A program made the position numbers and the translations under genes. Under the pieces are notes generated by a model that saw only the letters and a list, made by a program, of their open reading frames with translations, ran no database searches and was not told where the DNA came from. Shown here in pieces: positions 55,025-64,000 of a stretch of 64,000 nt of DNA. The number at the start of each line of letters is the position of its first letter. Position 1 is the first letter of the stretch. Source of the DNA: Sinorhizobium sp. 8-89 (GTDB taxonomy: Bacteria; Pseudomonadota; Alphaproteobacteria; Rhizobiales; Rhizobiaceae); assembly GCF_030124325.1 (NCBI RefSeq), contig NZ_JASKLR010000015.1, positions 56,649 to 120,648 on the forward strand, in the 5' to 3' direction.

Positions 55025-55739
55025 AGTCTAACTTCTTATAGTTATGCATCTTCGGCGTCGAGCCAGAACGTGGAGGGCGCATCCCGACACAGCATATGCT
55101 TAGCACGATTCTTCCGGCGCAACTCCTGATATGAGCTGGCGGGGGCATTCGTGCTAGTGCCTTGCCATTCGCCATCTCATCTCCAGGACGAGAGCACATG
55201 CGGGTTTGGAAGATTTTCGTGCCGACAGATTGCATCGGCTTTCCAGCCTCCTCCCGAGGCCCCTTGGCCGCCATAGAACAGGTGTCGGCGACAGCCCTTT
55301 TTTTCAGCGATGCTCAGCAGCGTTTCTCGACCTAGCCGGCGGGAATCCATGCTGACCGTCGGCCGCTTCGGAGGGAGAAACCACATGCACCATTTTCGGG
55401 ACCTCCCGGTCCACCAATCGCAGGAATCGTTGGTTGCGAGCCCCAGAAACCAACACCGGTCCCGCTAGAACAGGTCAGTGGCCTGAACAGTGCTCCATAT
55501 TCACATGTGTCCGCTGTTGAACAGAGGGCAGGGCTGAAAGCGCCGCGCGTTCGATCGTCTCGCGTGACGTCGGCTGACCCCCACGAGCGACCATTTGCCG
55601 GGCTGGATTGAATTCGATCGGTGAACCGCTCGCCGCGAGTGCCCCACACCCCCTCGTCATCGCGATCGCGTTAGCCGCCTGGTCGATCGCAATCTGTCGA
55701 CTTGGATATCGACGATAGCGATGGTACAGCCCACTGACG
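55025..55739. other. Intergenic stretch with 26-bp repeat copy 2
   Basis: About 715 bp. It contains the repeat at 55413-55438 and otherwise only short frames without family matches. It separates the protease island from the PAS-bioR-bio region. Confidence 0.45.
55413..55438 (+). repeat. 26-bp dispersed repeat, copy 2
   Basis: Identical to copy 1 (47553-47578). The two lie 7.86 kb apart in the same orientation and bracket the IS110 remnant, lipase, CHAT, subtilase and AAA genes. Confidence 0.85.
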
Positions 55740-56168
55740 ATGACAGATGATCCCCTCATTGCACGGCGGCAAAGTGAATATGTACAACTATTCGCCTCCC
55801 ACCCCCAAGCAATGTGGGTATATGACGTCGAGACGCTGCAGTTCTTGATAGTAAACAACGCTGCCGTTGGCCTCTATGGCTACTCTCGGCAGGATTTTTT
55901 GAAGATGACCATCATGGACATTCGTCCCCAAGACGATGCACCTGCCTTGTTGGAAAGTGTGGTTAAGAGGCCCGCTGGCCACGAGGAGTCAGGTGTTTGG
56001 CGGCATCGACGGAAAGAGGGCCAAATCATATTTACTGAAATATCGTCCCATGCCTTCGATCTTGAAGGTCGAAGTGCAAGGCTGATGATGGCACTTCATG
56101 TGACCGAGCGTCTTGCTGCTGAACAGACATCATCTACGATCACCAGGGAAATCAGGTCTCGCGGTTAA
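55740..56168 (+). CDS. Stand-alone PAS-domain protein
   Basis: A protein of 142 aa. SEYVQLFASHPQAMWVYDVETLQFLIVNNAAVGLYGYSRQDFLKMTIMDIRP and VWRHRRKEGQIIFTEISSHAF form one PAS fold, usually followed by a histidine kinase or GGDEF domain. None follows here: after LHVTERLAAEQ the frame ends. It could be a small ligand-sensing protein or the leftover of a longer sensor. No partner gene is evident. Confidence 0.65.
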   Translation: MTDDPLIARRQSEYVQLFASHPQAMWVYDVETLQFLIVNNAAVGLYGYSRQDFLKMTIMDIRPQDDAPALLESVVKRPAGHEESGVWRHRRKEGQIIFTEISSHAFDLEGRSARLMMALHVTERLAAEQTSSTITREIRSRG

Positions 56169-56236
56169 TCTGGTGCTTCGCAATCGTTAGAAAAGGTAAA
56201 CGAGGCAGGCCGCCTCGACAGCGTCGCCACGGCAAA

Positions 56237-56246
56237 TTATCTATAA
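56237..56246 (+). promoter_or_regulatory. BioR box of the bioR gene
   Basis: TTATCTATAA fits the BioR consensus TTATMKATAA exactly. It ends 3 bp before the ATG at 56250, so BioR binding would block both transcription start and the translation-start region: autorepression. Confidence 0.75.
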
Positions 56247-56249
56247 AGT

Positions 56250-56918
56250 ATGACTATGAGCATCGAAGACACGATCGCGAACCGCATAAGCCGAATTCTC
56301 GCCGAACGTATCATCACCGGCGCGTTGGAGCCTGGTAGCAAGCTTAGGCAGGATCACATCGCCGAGGAGTTCGGCGCAAGTCATGTGCCGGTGCGGGAGG
56401 CCTTTCGCAGGCTCGAGGCGCAAGGTCTGGCGGTGAGCGAGGCGCGCAGAGGCGTGCGGGTCGCATCGTTTTCGCTCGCTGAGGTCCAGGAGGTGGCGCT
56501 TATGCGCTCCGTTCTGGAGGGACTGGCCCTTCGCCATGCCGCACCGCATTTGACATCCTTTCTGTTGGATCAGGCGGACGCGGCCGCACAAGCCGGCGAC
56601 GCAGCGACGAACATCCGGGAATGGGATGAGGCAAATCGACGGTTCCACAAGCTGTTGCTCTCTCCTTGCAGTATGCCGCGGCTGCTTGCCGAGATCGATG
56701 ACTTGCATGCGGCCGGCTCGCGATTTTTATTTGCAACGAGCCGCGCCGCTCGGGCGCCGCGTGTCGACGCCGACCACAAGGCAATTCTCGATGACCTCCG
56801 GAAGGGCAGGATCGACCAGGCCGTCATCACACTCGAGCGGCACGTGAAAAGGATTGGCCAACAGCCCATCCATTATGCGTCGGGCCAGACAGGCGCCGCG
56901 TTCGCGCTCGAAGGCTGA
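56250..56918 (+). CDS. bioR: BioR, GntR/FCD-family repressor of biotin genes
   Basis: A protein of 222 aa. NRISRILAERIITGALEPGSKLRQDHIAEEFGASHVPVREAFRRLEAQGL is the GntR winged helix; the FCD ligand domain follows (EVALMRSVLEGLALRHAAPHL, WDEANRRFHKLLL, DADHKAILDDLRKG). BioR boxes precede this gene and bioB, and the gene directly adjoins bioBFDAZ, as in Agrobacterium, which supports the assignment. The start is ATG 56250 or ATG 56256; no normal ribosome site fits because the BioR box fills that position. Confidence 0.87.
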   Translation: MTMSIEDTIANRISRILAERIITGALEPGSKLRQDHIAEEFGASHVPVREAFRRLEAQGLAVSEARRGVRVASFSLAEVQEVALMRSVLEGLALRHAAPHLTSFLLDQADAAAQAGDAATNIREWDEANRRFHKLLLSPCSMPRLLAEIDDLHAAGSRFLFATSRAARAPRVDADHKAILDDLRKGRIDQAVITLERHVKRIGQQPIHYASGQTGAAFALEG

Positions 56919-57062
56919 ACATATCGATCGTTCATTTCTCGCTGGAAATCGACTGAGCACAACGCGGACTCTTGCCCGCGACATCTACAGTTCAATTCAT
57001 TTCTGAAACTGCGGAGCCTTGATCTCCTTCAGAAGGGGTTGCCAGACTCAACCGGTTTCTGA

Positions 57063-57092
57063 TTATAGATAAAATGATGATGTTATCTATGT
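57063..57092 (+). promoter_or_regulatory. BioR box and weaker second site upstream of bioB
   Basis: TTATAGATAA (57063-57072) fits TTATMKATAA exactly. A second, imperfect half (TTATCTATGT, 57083-57092) is 20 bp on, centre to centre about two helical turns. The bioB ribosome site GGGAGGAAG follows at 57103. Confidence 0.78.
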
Positions 57093-57115
57093 AATCAGCA
57101 CCGGGAGGAAGCTTG

Positions 57116-58117
57116 ATGGCTGAGAAGACTGCGATTTCAAAGGAGGCGTTGCCGGGAGCGGTCACCGATTCAGCACGGTTGTTTGATGAATCACAAATTA
57201 TCTATAATCTGCCATTCAACGATCTTCTCTTTCGTGCCCAACAGGTTCATCGTGAGCATTTCGATCCGAATGCCATTCAGATGAGCCGCCTGTTGTCCAT
57301 TAAGACCGGCGGCTGCGCCGAGGATTGCGGCTATTGCAGCCAGTCCGCCCATTACCCGACGGGGCTGAAAGCCTCAAAGCTGATGGAGGTCGAGCGCGTG
57401 CTGGCGGAGGCGAAGAAGGCCAGGGAAGGTGGCGCGACGCGTTATTGCATGGGGGCGGCCTGGCGCAATCCGAAGGATCGCGACATGGAGGCGCTGGTGA
57501 CCATGGTCGAAGGCGTCAGAGCACTCGGGATGGAAACCTGCATGACGCTCGGCATGTTGACGACGGCGCAATCCGCTAGGCTCGCCGAGGCCGGCCTCGA
57601 CTACTACAATCACAACATCGATACCTCGGAGCGCTACTATTCCGAGATCATCACCACGCGCATCTTCGCGGACCGGCTCGAAACGCTCGCCAATGTCCGT
57701 GCTGCCGGCATCAAGGTCTGCGCCGGCGGCATTCTCGGGATGGGGGAAACGACCGAAGACCGCATCTCGATGCTGGTGACACTGGCCAATCTGCCCACCC
57801 CGCCGGACAGTGTGCCGATCAACATGCTGATTCCGATTTCCGGCTCCAAGCTCGCCGATGCGGCGCCGGTCGACCCGATCGATTTTGTGCGAACCATCGC
57901 GCTGGCGCGCATCCTGATGCCGCGTTCGAATGTACGGCTCTCGGCGGGCCGGACCGACATGAGCGACGAGATGCAGGCCCTTTGCTTCTTTGCCGGCGCC
58001 AATTCCATCTTTGTCGGGGACACGCTGCTGACGGCGGACAATCCCGGAGAAGATCAGGACGCGACACTCTTCCGGCGGCTCGGCCTCAAGCCGATTGCGC
58101 TGGAGCCGACGCCTTGA
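57116..58117 (+). CDS. bioB: Biotin synthase
   Basis: A protein of 333 aa from ATG 57116, with GGGAGGAAG at 57103. [20 protein letters not shown] carries the radical SAM CX3CX2C cysteines; [24 protein letters not shown] and [28 protein letters not shown] are the conserved dethiobiotin-binding and auxiliary-cluster regions. It inserts sulfur into dethiobiotin, the last step of biotin synthesis. It is the first gene of bioBFDAZ and shares a TTGA stop/start overlap with bioF. Confidence 0.97.
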   Translation: MAEKTAISKEALPGAVTDSARLFDESQIIYNLPFNDLLFRAQQVHREHFDPNAIQMSRLLSIKTGGCAEDCGYCSQSAHYPTGLKASKLMEVERVLAEAKKAREGGATRYCMGAAWRNPKDRDMEALVTMVEGVRALGMETCMTLGMLTTAQSARLAEAGLDYYNHNIDTSERYYSEIITTRIFADRLETLANVRAAGIKVCAGGILGMGETTEDRISMLVTLANLPTPPDSVPINMLIPISGSKLADAAPVDPIDFVRTIALARILMPRSNVRLSAGRTDMSDEMQALCFFAGANSIFVGDTLLTADNPGEDQDATLFRRLGLKPIALEPTP

Positions 58118-59262
58118 GCTCGACGGCACTTGCTCGTTATCAGGCAACACTTGCCGGCCTCGAACGGCGGTCGCGAATGCGCACGCTCGGACCGCTGCAA
58201 GGAATTGATTTCACCTCCAACGACTATCTTGGCCTATCGAACTCCCCGCGTCTGAAGAGCGCCATATCGGCGGCGATCGACCGCGGCGTACCCGCCGGCG
58301 CCGGCGGCTCGCGGCTGTTGCGCGGCAATCATCCCGAACACGAGACGCTCGAAGCGGAAGCGGCGACGTTCTTCGGGGTGGAAAGAGTTCTCTATTTCGG
58401 CAGCGGATTTGCCGCCAATGCCGCGCTCTTCTCGACTCTGCCGCAGCGCGACGACCTGATTGTCCACGACGCGCTGATCCATGCCAGCGCGCATGATGGG
58501 ATAGCGGCCAGCAAGGCCGAAGCGGTGGCCGTCACACACAATAACGTCGAAGCCTTCGATCTGGCTATCCGCCGCTGGCGCGCGAAAGGTGGTAAGGGGC
58601 ATCCGTGGATTGCGGTCGAAAGCCTCTATTCGATGGATGGCGATCAGGCGCCGCTCCTGGAGCTCGCAGACCTTGCCGATCGGCATGACGGTTTTCTGGT
58701 CGTTGACGAAGCGCATGCCACCGGCGTGTTCGGCCCGGGTGGACGCGGGCTTGCATCTGGGCTGGAAAAGCGCGGCAATGTTTTGATGCTGCACACCTGC
58801 GGCAAGGCGCTCGGCGTCTCGGGCGCACTTCTCGGCCTACCTGCGACACTCGCCGACTTTCTCGTTAATCGCGCCCGCAATTTCATCTACTCGACCGCGC
58901 CGTCGCCGCTGATGGCGGCGGGCGTACGGGAAGCCCTGCGCGTGATCGCTGATGAACCCAAGCGGCGCATGCGGCTCAAGGGCCTGACCACCTTCGCCGC
59001 CGGGCATCTGCGATTGTTGCTCGGAATCAATCCCAGCGGTTCGCAGATCCTGCCTGTGATAATCGGCGATAATGCCCGGTCGCTCCGCATTGCCGAGCAA
59101 TTGCGAATTGCCGGCGGCTTTGACATCAGGGCGATCCGGCCGCCGACCGTGCCGGATGGTACGGCGCGCCTCAGGATTTCCATCACCCTCAATGTCGATG
59201 AAGAGCAGATCGCCGACATGATTGAGTGTCTGGCAATCGCAATGGAGGAGGACTCACTATGA
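58114..59262 (+). CDS. bioF: 8-amino-7-oxononanoate synthase
   Basis: A protein of 382 aa from TTG 58114, which overlaps the bioB stop in TTGA; an upstream frame to 57982 lies inside bio[52 protein letters not shown] and LHTCGKALG (PLP lysine) are standard. It condenses pimeloyl-ACP with alanine to KAPA. The stop overlaps the bioD start in ATGA. Confidence 0.96.
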   Translation: MSSTALARYQATLAGLERRSRMRTLGPLQGIDFTSNDYLGLSNSPRLKSAISAAIDRGVPAGAGGSRLLRGNHPEHETLEAEAATFFGVERVLYFGSGFAANAALFSTLPQRDDLIVHDALIHASAHDGIAASKAEAVAVTHNNVEAFDLAIRRWRAKGGKGHPWIAVESLYSMDGDQAPLLELADLADRHDGFLVVDEAHATGVFGPGGRGLASGLEKRGNVLMLHTCGKALGVSGALLGLPATLADFLVNRARNFIYSTAPSPLMAAGVREALRVIADEPKRRMRLKGLTTFAAGHLRLLLGINPSGSQILPVIIGDNARSLRIAEQLRIAGGFDIRAIRPPTVPDGTARLRISITLNVDEEQIADMIECLAIAMEEDSL

Positions 59263-59897
59263 TCCCTCGCCTGGTCGTTTCCGGTACCGATACCGGCATT
59301 GGCAAGACGGTGTTTGCCGCCGGCCTTGGCGGTGCGCTTAACGCCTACTATTGGAAGCCGGTTCAGTCCGGGCTTGAGGACGAGACCGATAGCGAGACAG
59401 TCGCGCGGCTCTCAGGTTTGCCGCGCGGGCGTATCCTGCCGGAGGCGTACAGGCTTTCAGCGCCCGTTTCGCCGCATCGTTCGGCCCGTCTCGACGGTGT
59501 GGCGATCGAGCCGGACCAGCTCGCACCGCCGATCACCGACCGGCCATTGGTGATCGAGGGGGCAGGGGGGCTTCTGGTACCGCTCTCGGACCATCTGCTT
59601 TTCGTCGATCTTTTCGCGCGCTGGCAGATCCCGGTCATCCTCTGCGCCAGAACGTCCCTGGGCACAATCAATCACACGCTGTTGTCGATCGAAGCGCTGA
59701 AAAACCGCGCCATTCCGATCTTCGGTATCGTGTTCATCGGCGACGAAAACCATGAAACGCAGCGCATCATCGTGGAGATGGGCCGCGTGCGGTCGCTTGG
59801 GCGTCTGCCTTGGCTACCCAGCGTTGCTGCAGACACACTTCGTCAGGCGTTCTCGAATTCTTTTAATCTCGCACCTTTCTTGGAAGTGTCTGAATGA
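59259..59897 (+). CDS. bioD: Dethiobiotin synthetase
   Basis: A protein of 212 aa from ATG 59259, with GGAGGAGG at 59245. [19 protein letters not shown] is the P-loop, [15 protein letters not shown] and [21 protein letters not shown] the DAPA and metal sites. It closes the ureido ring of dethiobiotin with CO2 and ATP. Both ends overlap neighbours (ATGA with bioF and with bioA), a sign of coupled translation. Confidence 0.95.
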   Translation: MIPRLVVSGTDTGIGKTVFAAGLGGALNAYYWKPVQSGLEDETDSETVARLSGLPRGRILPEAYRLSAPVSPHRSARLDGVAIEPDQLAPPITDRPLVIEGAGGLLVPLSDHLLFVDLFARWQIPVILCARTSLGTINHTLLSIEALKNRAIPIFGIVFIGDENHETQRIIVEMGRVRSLGRLPWLPSVAADTLRQAFSNSFNLAPFLEVSE

Positions 59898-61159
59898 ACC
59901 GCTCGACCGTCTGGCATCCCTTCACCCAACATGCGCTCGAGCCGCCGATGACCCGCATCGTGTCGACCGAAGGGGCCTATCTGATCGACACGGACGGCAA
60001 TCGTATACTCGATGCGATCTCGTCCTGGTGGGTGATCACGCACGGCCACCGGCACCCCGCGATCATGCAGGCGATCCGCACGGCAACCGAGGCCTACGAC
60101 CAGATCATCTTTGCCGAATTCTCGCATGAGCCCGCCGAAACACTCGCCGACCGGCTGGTCGCGATAGCACCGGCGGGCTTGAAGCACGTTTTCTATTCCG
60201 ACAGCGGTTCCACTTGCGTCGAAGTCGCAATCAAAGTGGCGCTCGGCTATTTCTACAACAGGGGAGAGCCGCGCGACCGCGTCGTGGTGATGGAGCACGG
60301 CTACCACGGCGACACGATCGGCACCATGTCGGCCGGCGAACGCGGTGTCTTCAAGGCGGCTTACGAGCCCTTGTTGTTTGGCGTCGACAGGCTCGCTTTT
60401 CCCGAGGCGGGTCGCGAACAGCGGACGCTCGACATGTTCGAAGCCTTCTGCCGTAGCGGCCGCGTGGCGGCGTTGGTGATCGAACCTCTGGTTCTCGGCG
60501 CCGGCGGCATGAAGATCTACGGCGCCCGGGTGCTGGCGGTTCTGAAGGAAATCGCCGCACGTTACGACTGCCTGTTCATCGCCGACGAGGTGATGACCGG
60601 CTGGGGACGGACGGGGACGATGTTTGCCTGCGAACAGGCTGGCTTAAGCCCCGATATCCTCTGCACGTCCAAGGGCCTGACCGGCGGTGCGCTGCCGCTC
60701 GCGGCAACGCTTTGCAGCGAAGCGATCTTCGAGGCACATCTGTCCGCGGACCGGCGCAAGACCTTCTTCCACTCGAGTTCCTATACCGCAAATCCGATCG
60801 CCTGCGCGGCGGCTGTCGCTAATCTCGAAATCTGGCGCGGCGAAGCTGTCGGCGCGAGAATTTCCAGCCTGGAGACGCTGCATCGGCGGAACCTGGCGAG
60901 ATTTCAGGGAGACGAGCGTTTCGCCAATATCCGGCAAGTCGGGACGATCGCGGCGCTCGACCTCGTCGCGCCAGCGGGCGGCTATCTTGCCGATGTCGGG
61001 CCACGCATGCGGAAACTGTTTCGCGAGCGCGGGCTGCTCATTCGTCCGCTCGGTAACGTCATCTATCTGATGCCGCCCTACTGCGTGACCGCCGGCGAAC
61101 TCGGCCAAGCCTATGACGCCATTGACGAGGTGGCCTCGAACGTCCTTGCGGGAGCGTGA
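59894..61159 (+). CDS. bioA: Adenosylmethionine-8-amino-7-oxononanoate aminotransferase
   Basis: A protein of 421 aa, ATG overlapping the bioD stop. [78 protein letters not shown] (PLP lysine) and [15 protein letters not shown] are diagnostic of BioA, which uses SAM as amino donor to form DAPA from KAPA. The TGA at 61157 overlaps bioZ. Confidence 0.96.
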   Translation: MNRSTVWHPFTQHALEPPMTRIVSTEGAYLIDTDGNRILDAISSWWVITHGHRHPAIMQAIRTATEAYDQIIFAEFSHEPAETLADRLVAIAPAGLKHVFYSDSGSTCVEVAIKVALGYFYNRGEPRDRVVVMEHGYHGDTIGTMSAGERGVFKAAYEPLLFGVDRLAFPEAGREQRTLDMFEAFCRSGRVAALVIEPLVLGAGGMKIYGARVLAVLKEIAARYDCLFIADEVMTGWGRTGTMFACEQAGLSPDILCTSKGLTGGALPLAATLCSEAIFEAHLSADRRKTFFHSSSYTANPIACAAAVANLEIWRGEAVGARISSLETLHRRNLARFQGDERFANIRQVGTIAALDLVAPAGGYLADVGPRMRKLFRERGLLIRPLGNVIYLMPPYCVTAGELGQAYDAIDEVASNVLAGA

Positions 61160-62148
61160 TGATGTCGTGCCGTTCTTCCCGCCTGGCCGGTTTTGGGCAT
61201 GCCGCGCCGGCACGCTGCGTCGGCAATGCGGAGATCGAGATGCAGCTCGGCCTCGAGGTGGGCTGGATAGAGCGCCGGACGGGCATCCGCAGGCGTCATT
61301 GGGCTGGAGACGGCGAGACGCTGAGCGGCCTTGCAGCGCAGGCTGCACATATGGCGCTCGATGATGCGGCGATTGCACGCGAAGGCATCGCGCTGACGCT
61401 GCTTGCGACCTCTACCCCGGATCACCTGTTGCCGCCCTCGGCGCCGCTGCTCGCGCACAAACTGGGCCTGCCAAATTCCGGGGCAATCGATCTGGCCGGC
61501 GCCTGTTCGGGCTTTCTCTATGCACTGACGCTGGCAGACGGCTTCGTCCGCTCGCAGGGCCGCGCGGTGCTCGTGGTCGCAGCCAATATTCTTAGCCGGC
61601 GTATCAATCCGGCCGAACGGGCGAGCGCGGTCCTCTTCGCCGATGCGGCGGGCGCCGTCGTGCTTGTTCCGGAGCAGGGCCAGCGATCTGGCCTCATTTC
61701 GGCCGATCTCGCGTCGGACGGAGGCGGTTACGACCTGATCTCCATTCCAGCTGGCGGCAGCAGCAAACCCTTTTCCAGCGATGCCAATCCGGAGGAGTTT
61801 CTGATGACGATGCGCGACGGACGTGAGGTCTTCTCACGCGCGGTCGAACTGATGACCAAAACCTCGCAGCGGGCGCTGGAGCAGGCGGGAATCGGCGCGT
61901 CCGAGATTGACCGATTCGTTCCGCACCAGGCCAATGCGCGCATGTTCGACGCGGTTTCCGACCGTCTCGGCATCGACCCGGCGAGGGTGGTCCGGACGAT
62001 CGAAACCTATGGCAATTCGTCCGCGGCCACGATCCCGCTTTCTCTGTCGATCGCGAACAGCCAGAGACGTTTCGCGCCCGGTGAAAAGCTGTTGCTCACA
62101 GCCGCAGGGGCCGGATTGACAGGAGGGGCTGTTGTGCTCGGCACCTGA
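61159..62148 (+). CDS. bioZ: BioZ, KAS III-like pimeloyl-ACP-forming synthase
   Basis: A protein of 329 aa from ATG 61159, which overlaps the bioA TGA (TGATG); a GTG at 61156 is an alternative. Fold and triad are those of Fab[13 protein letters not shown] (Cys), [12 protein letters not shown] (His) and [15 protein letters not shown] (Asn). BioZ joins glutaryl-CoA to malonyl-ACP to start the pimeloyl chain in alphaproteobacteria that lack BioC/BioH; no bioC or bioH is seen here. It is the last gene of the operon; no clear terminator follows. Confidence 0.95.
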   Translation: MMSCRSSRLAGFGHAAPARCVGNAEIEMQLGLEVGWIERRTGIRRRHWAGDGETLSGLAAQAAHMALDDAAIAREGIALTLLATSTPDHLLPPSAPLLAHKLGLPNSGAIDLAGACSGFLYALTLADGFVRSQGRAVLVVAANILSRRINPAERASAVLFADAAGAVVLVPEQGQRSGLISADLASDGGGYDLISIPAGGSSKPFSSDANPEEFLMTMRDGREVFSRAVELMTKTSQRALEQAGIGASEIDRFVPHQANARMFDAVSDRLGIDPARVVRTIETYGNSSAATIPLSLSIANSQRRFAPGEKLLLTAAGAGLTGGAVVLGT

Positions 62149-62492
62149 AAGTTAGTCATTCCGGCCCATCGTGGGACATGATCGTCACGACGGCCTTGGC
62201 CGCACGGCGTGCGGCAATCGTTTGCCGGTTATGAGCACCACCGAAAATGGCCAGCGAGATTATTGCAATACGTGCCATTTTGGGATTTCGCGTTCGACCA
62301 ATCGCAGGAATTCTTGGCTGCGAGCCGTCACAATCCCGATGCAAAGCGAAAGTCCCGCAATGAATGGACCCATCACGTGAGTCGCGTCCGGGCTGTTGGT
62401 ATTTCAGATGCGGGCATTTAGGCTACTACTTCAGACCGGGGAGATCATTTTGACTGGGGCAAAGTCCCAGGTTGCTCAAGGCTTGAAACACT
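62149..62492. other. Intergenic stretch after bioZ with 26-bp repeat copy 3
   Basis: 344 bp without a recognised gene. It holds the repeat at 62297-62322 and the promoter region of the small gene at 62493. No terminator with a T run was found. Confidence 0.45.
62297..62322 (+). repeat. 26-bp dispersed repeat, copy 3
   Basis: ACCAATCGCAGGAAT followed by TCTTGGCTGCG, three mismatches to copies 1 and 2; the next three bases AGCC are shared with copy 2. Confidence 0.75.
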
Positions 62493-63089
62493 ATGAAAAC
62501 ACCGTGGAAGTTCCTTGCTCAATTGGTGTCGGCGCGACGACCGGCAAAAGCGCAAGAGAGCTTGGGCAAGCGTGCCACCGATCGCAACGCTCTCGAAAGT
62601 GAAGCGGAACACACGTCGGTACTTCCGTCTGATGATCCCGGCACACGTGATCACCAGGCGGATGTCCCAGTGGATCAAGGGTCAACGGCATCGGACAGGG
62701 CGACAAGCGCTCCCGGCGCCATGCACGCGTTCGGCCGATCAATTCGTGCTGAAGAGGATCAAACACCTGCACCTGATGAGGTTCATCATCCGGGTGTGGA
62801 AACCGTTGCTTTGATGCCGGAAAGCCAGACAAACCCAAAATCGCAAAGGAAACCGCGGACCAAGCGCCGAGAACGTGTGAAGAGAGCCCCCGCCCAGTTG
62901 GTCGCGCAGAGCCCTGTCGGCACAAACCAGGCTCAAAGCCTGCAATCCTCGTCTTCCGCGGATCCTTTCTTCGATGAAGTGGTAGTCCTGGACGAGGAAA
63001 TCAAAAAGCTGAGAAGCCGACTGGCTCAGAAGCTCCACTTGCAGAACGTTCAGCTCAAGAAAATGCTTGAGCGTATCGAGATTTCGTGA
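62493..63089 (+). CDS. SyrB-like small basic protein
   Basis: A protein of 198 aa. The middle is low-complexity and basic (KSQRKPRTKRRERVKRAP); the C-terminus DPFFDEVVVLDEEIKKLRSRLAQKLHLQNVQLKKMLERIE is a leucine-zipper-like coiled coil. This layout, a Lys/Arg-rich segment then a short coiled coil, is like the rhizobial symbiotic regulator SyrB (about 150 aa) and its relatives. The similarity is of layout only, so the name is tentative. Confidence 0.55.
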   Translation: MKTPWKFLAQLVSARRPAKAQESLGKRATDRNALESEAEHTSVLPSDDPGTRDHQADVPVDQGSTASDRATSAPGAMHAFGRSIRAEEDQTPAPDEVHHPGVETVALMPESQTNPKSQRKPRTKRRERVKRAPAQLVAQSPVGTNQAQSLQSSSSADPFFDEVVVLDEEIKKLRSRLAQKLHLQNVQLKKMLERIEIS

Positions 63090-63267
63090 ACCGCGCTCGC
63101 GATTTCAACGATTGGCACAAATGAAAACTGCAACGAACGTTAGCTGTAGAACTTAAAGTCCAGGCGCCGACCCCTTGCGTAGGGGAGCGTGGCGCCGCTT
63201 TATGACGGGCCACGTTTCGGGTTAGGATGCATCAGGTTGGAGTCACATGATGGCTTGGGCTCGGCAA

Positions 63268-64000
63268 TCAAATGTCACCCGCGCGCGTCTCAATCAGCTC
63301 CAAGATCTGCCGAGCGGGCATGGGGCGGGCGAACAGGTAGCCTTGCGCCTCATCGAAGCCCTCGGCCTTGACTGCCTCGAGCTGTGCCTCGGTCTCCACC
63401 CCTTCGACGGCCGTTGTTATTGCCAGCGTGCGACCAATTCCGGCGACCGCTCGGATGATCGCCAAGGATTCCCTGCCTGCCGGCAGATCGGAAATGAAGC
63501 TGCGATCGACCTTGATCTTGTCGAAACGAAAGCTCCTGAGATAACTGAGCGACGAAAACCCGGTCCCGAAATCGTCCATCGCGAGCTTGACGCCAAGCTC
63601 TCGGATCTCCTGAAGCAGACGGAGATTGTTGTCGCTCTCGTCGAGCAACACGGACTCCGTCACTTCGAGCTGCAATCGTAACGGGTCCAATCCGGTTTCG
63701 CCGAGAATCTCGCAAACGTCTGCAGCGAGCCGCCGGTTTCTGAATTGCAGAGGAGACAGGTTCACCGCCACGCCGACATGCGGTGGCCACTTCACAGCCT
63801 CCGTGCAGGCCTGGCGGAGGATCCAGTCTCCGAGCGGAGCAATCAGTCCAGTCTCCTCGGCGACGGGAATGAATTCGGCTGGGGACACAGGGCCTCTTTC
63901 CGGATGCGTCCATCGCACGAGCGCCTCACAGGTGGTGATGTGGCCGGTGTGGAGGTTGACCAGCGGCTGGTAGTGGACTTCCAGCTCGCCATTGACAAGG
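63268..64000 (-). CDS. EAL-domain c-di-GMP phosphodiesterase (5' partial)
   Basis: The frame runs off the right edge; only the C-terminal 240 or so codons are inside, ending at 63268. HYQPLVNLHTGHITTCEALVRW is the EAL signature; NLSPLQF, LEVTESV, MDDFGTGFSSLSYL, KVDRSFI and EGVET follow, so the metal and catalytic residues are present. Just before EGVET there is one extra residue (TTAVEGVET where TTAEGVET is usual). The first part, probably GGDEF or a sensor, lies beyond the window. It breaks down the second messenger c-di-GMP. Confidence 0.88.
   Translation of the reverse strand, partial: LVNGELEVHYQPLVNLHTGHITTCEALVRWTHPERGPVSPAEFIPVAEETGLIAPLGDWILRQACTEAVKWPPHVGVAVNLSPLQFRNRRLAADVCEILGETGLDPLRLQLEVTESVLLDESDNNLRLLQEIRELGVKLAMDDFGTGFSSLSYLRSFRFDKIKVDRSFISDLPAGRESLAIIRAVAGIGRTLAITTAVEGVETEAQLEAVKAEGFDEAQGYLFARPMPARQILELIETRAGDI

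Overview
The window looks like part of a symbiosis plasmid or symbiosis island of a rhizobium (Rhizobiales; Mesorhizobium, Sinorhizobium or Rhizobium-like). The main reasons are a type III effector of the SKWP-repeat/shikimate-kinase kind, a BioR-controlled bioBFDAZ operon with the alphaproteobacterial bioZ, an Aap-type amino-acid ABC transporter, and a high density of broken genes and mobile-element scraps. No rRNA, tRNA, CRISPR array or replication origin was seen. No computation was run. GC remarks are by eye, and pseudogene borders are approximate.

Layout. (1) 2-6364: most of a giant SKWP effector gene, cut by the left edge. After 12 SKWP repeats it carries, in my reading, an RNA-polymerase-like two-barrel region with DGCG, KG and DFDGD motifs, a RelA/SpoT-like segment and a complete shikimate kinase. 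(2) 6.5-10.9 kb: a graveyard of fragments (LysR, DUF5372-like, RTX protein, PEP mutase, aminotransferase) around one intact radical SAM gene, ending in a candidate three-hairpin small RNA. (3) 10.9-13.6 kb: a hipBA locus whose hipA is frameshifted, with four helically spaced operators, then an RND pump scrap. (4) 14.1-23.0 kb: an AraC regulator and a minus-strand gene cluster: sulfotransferase, MFS remnant, condensation-domain acyltransferase, GMC oxidoreductase, class III aminotransferase, HAD phosphatase and a trehalose-synthase-like glycosyltransferase. I read it as a pathway to an aminated, acylated, sulfated disaccharide. (5) 23.2-27.3 kb: debris of parE, a chemotaxis receptor, a TetR gene and an AhpD-like gene.

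(6) 27.5-43.6 kb: an intact metabolic block. It holds a molybdopterin S/N-oxide reductase, an AraC regulator, an MFS exporter, an enolase-superfamily enzyme, aapJQMP, a MalY/PatB C-S lyase, then on the other strand a cupin, a zinc alcohol dehydrogenase, an amine oxidase, a small ABM-like protein and a LysR regulator. A 33-bp element shared by the reductase and MFS promoters suggests one AraC regulon. The set would suit import and breakdown of a plant sulfur or nitrogen amino-acid derivative. (7) 43.8-47.3 kb: a broken AhpD-like gene, a DJ-1/PfpI protein, a TetR regulator with three operator palindromes, and a TPR protein. (8) 47.5-55.4 kb: an IS110 remnant, then a lipase-CHAT protease pair convergent with a subtilisin-AAA ATPase pair. 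This block lies between two direct copies of a 26-bp repeat and looks like an immunity cargo island. (9) 55.7-62.1 kb: a PAS protein, bioR and bioBFDAZ with BioR boxes. (10) 62.3-64 kb: a third copy of the 26-bp repeat, a small SyrB-like protein, and an EAL-domain gene cut by the right edge.

The strongest candidates for something undescribed are the polymerase-like core of the SKWP effector, the disaccharide cluster at 15.5-23 kb, and the repeat-bracketed protease island at 47.5-55.4 kb.
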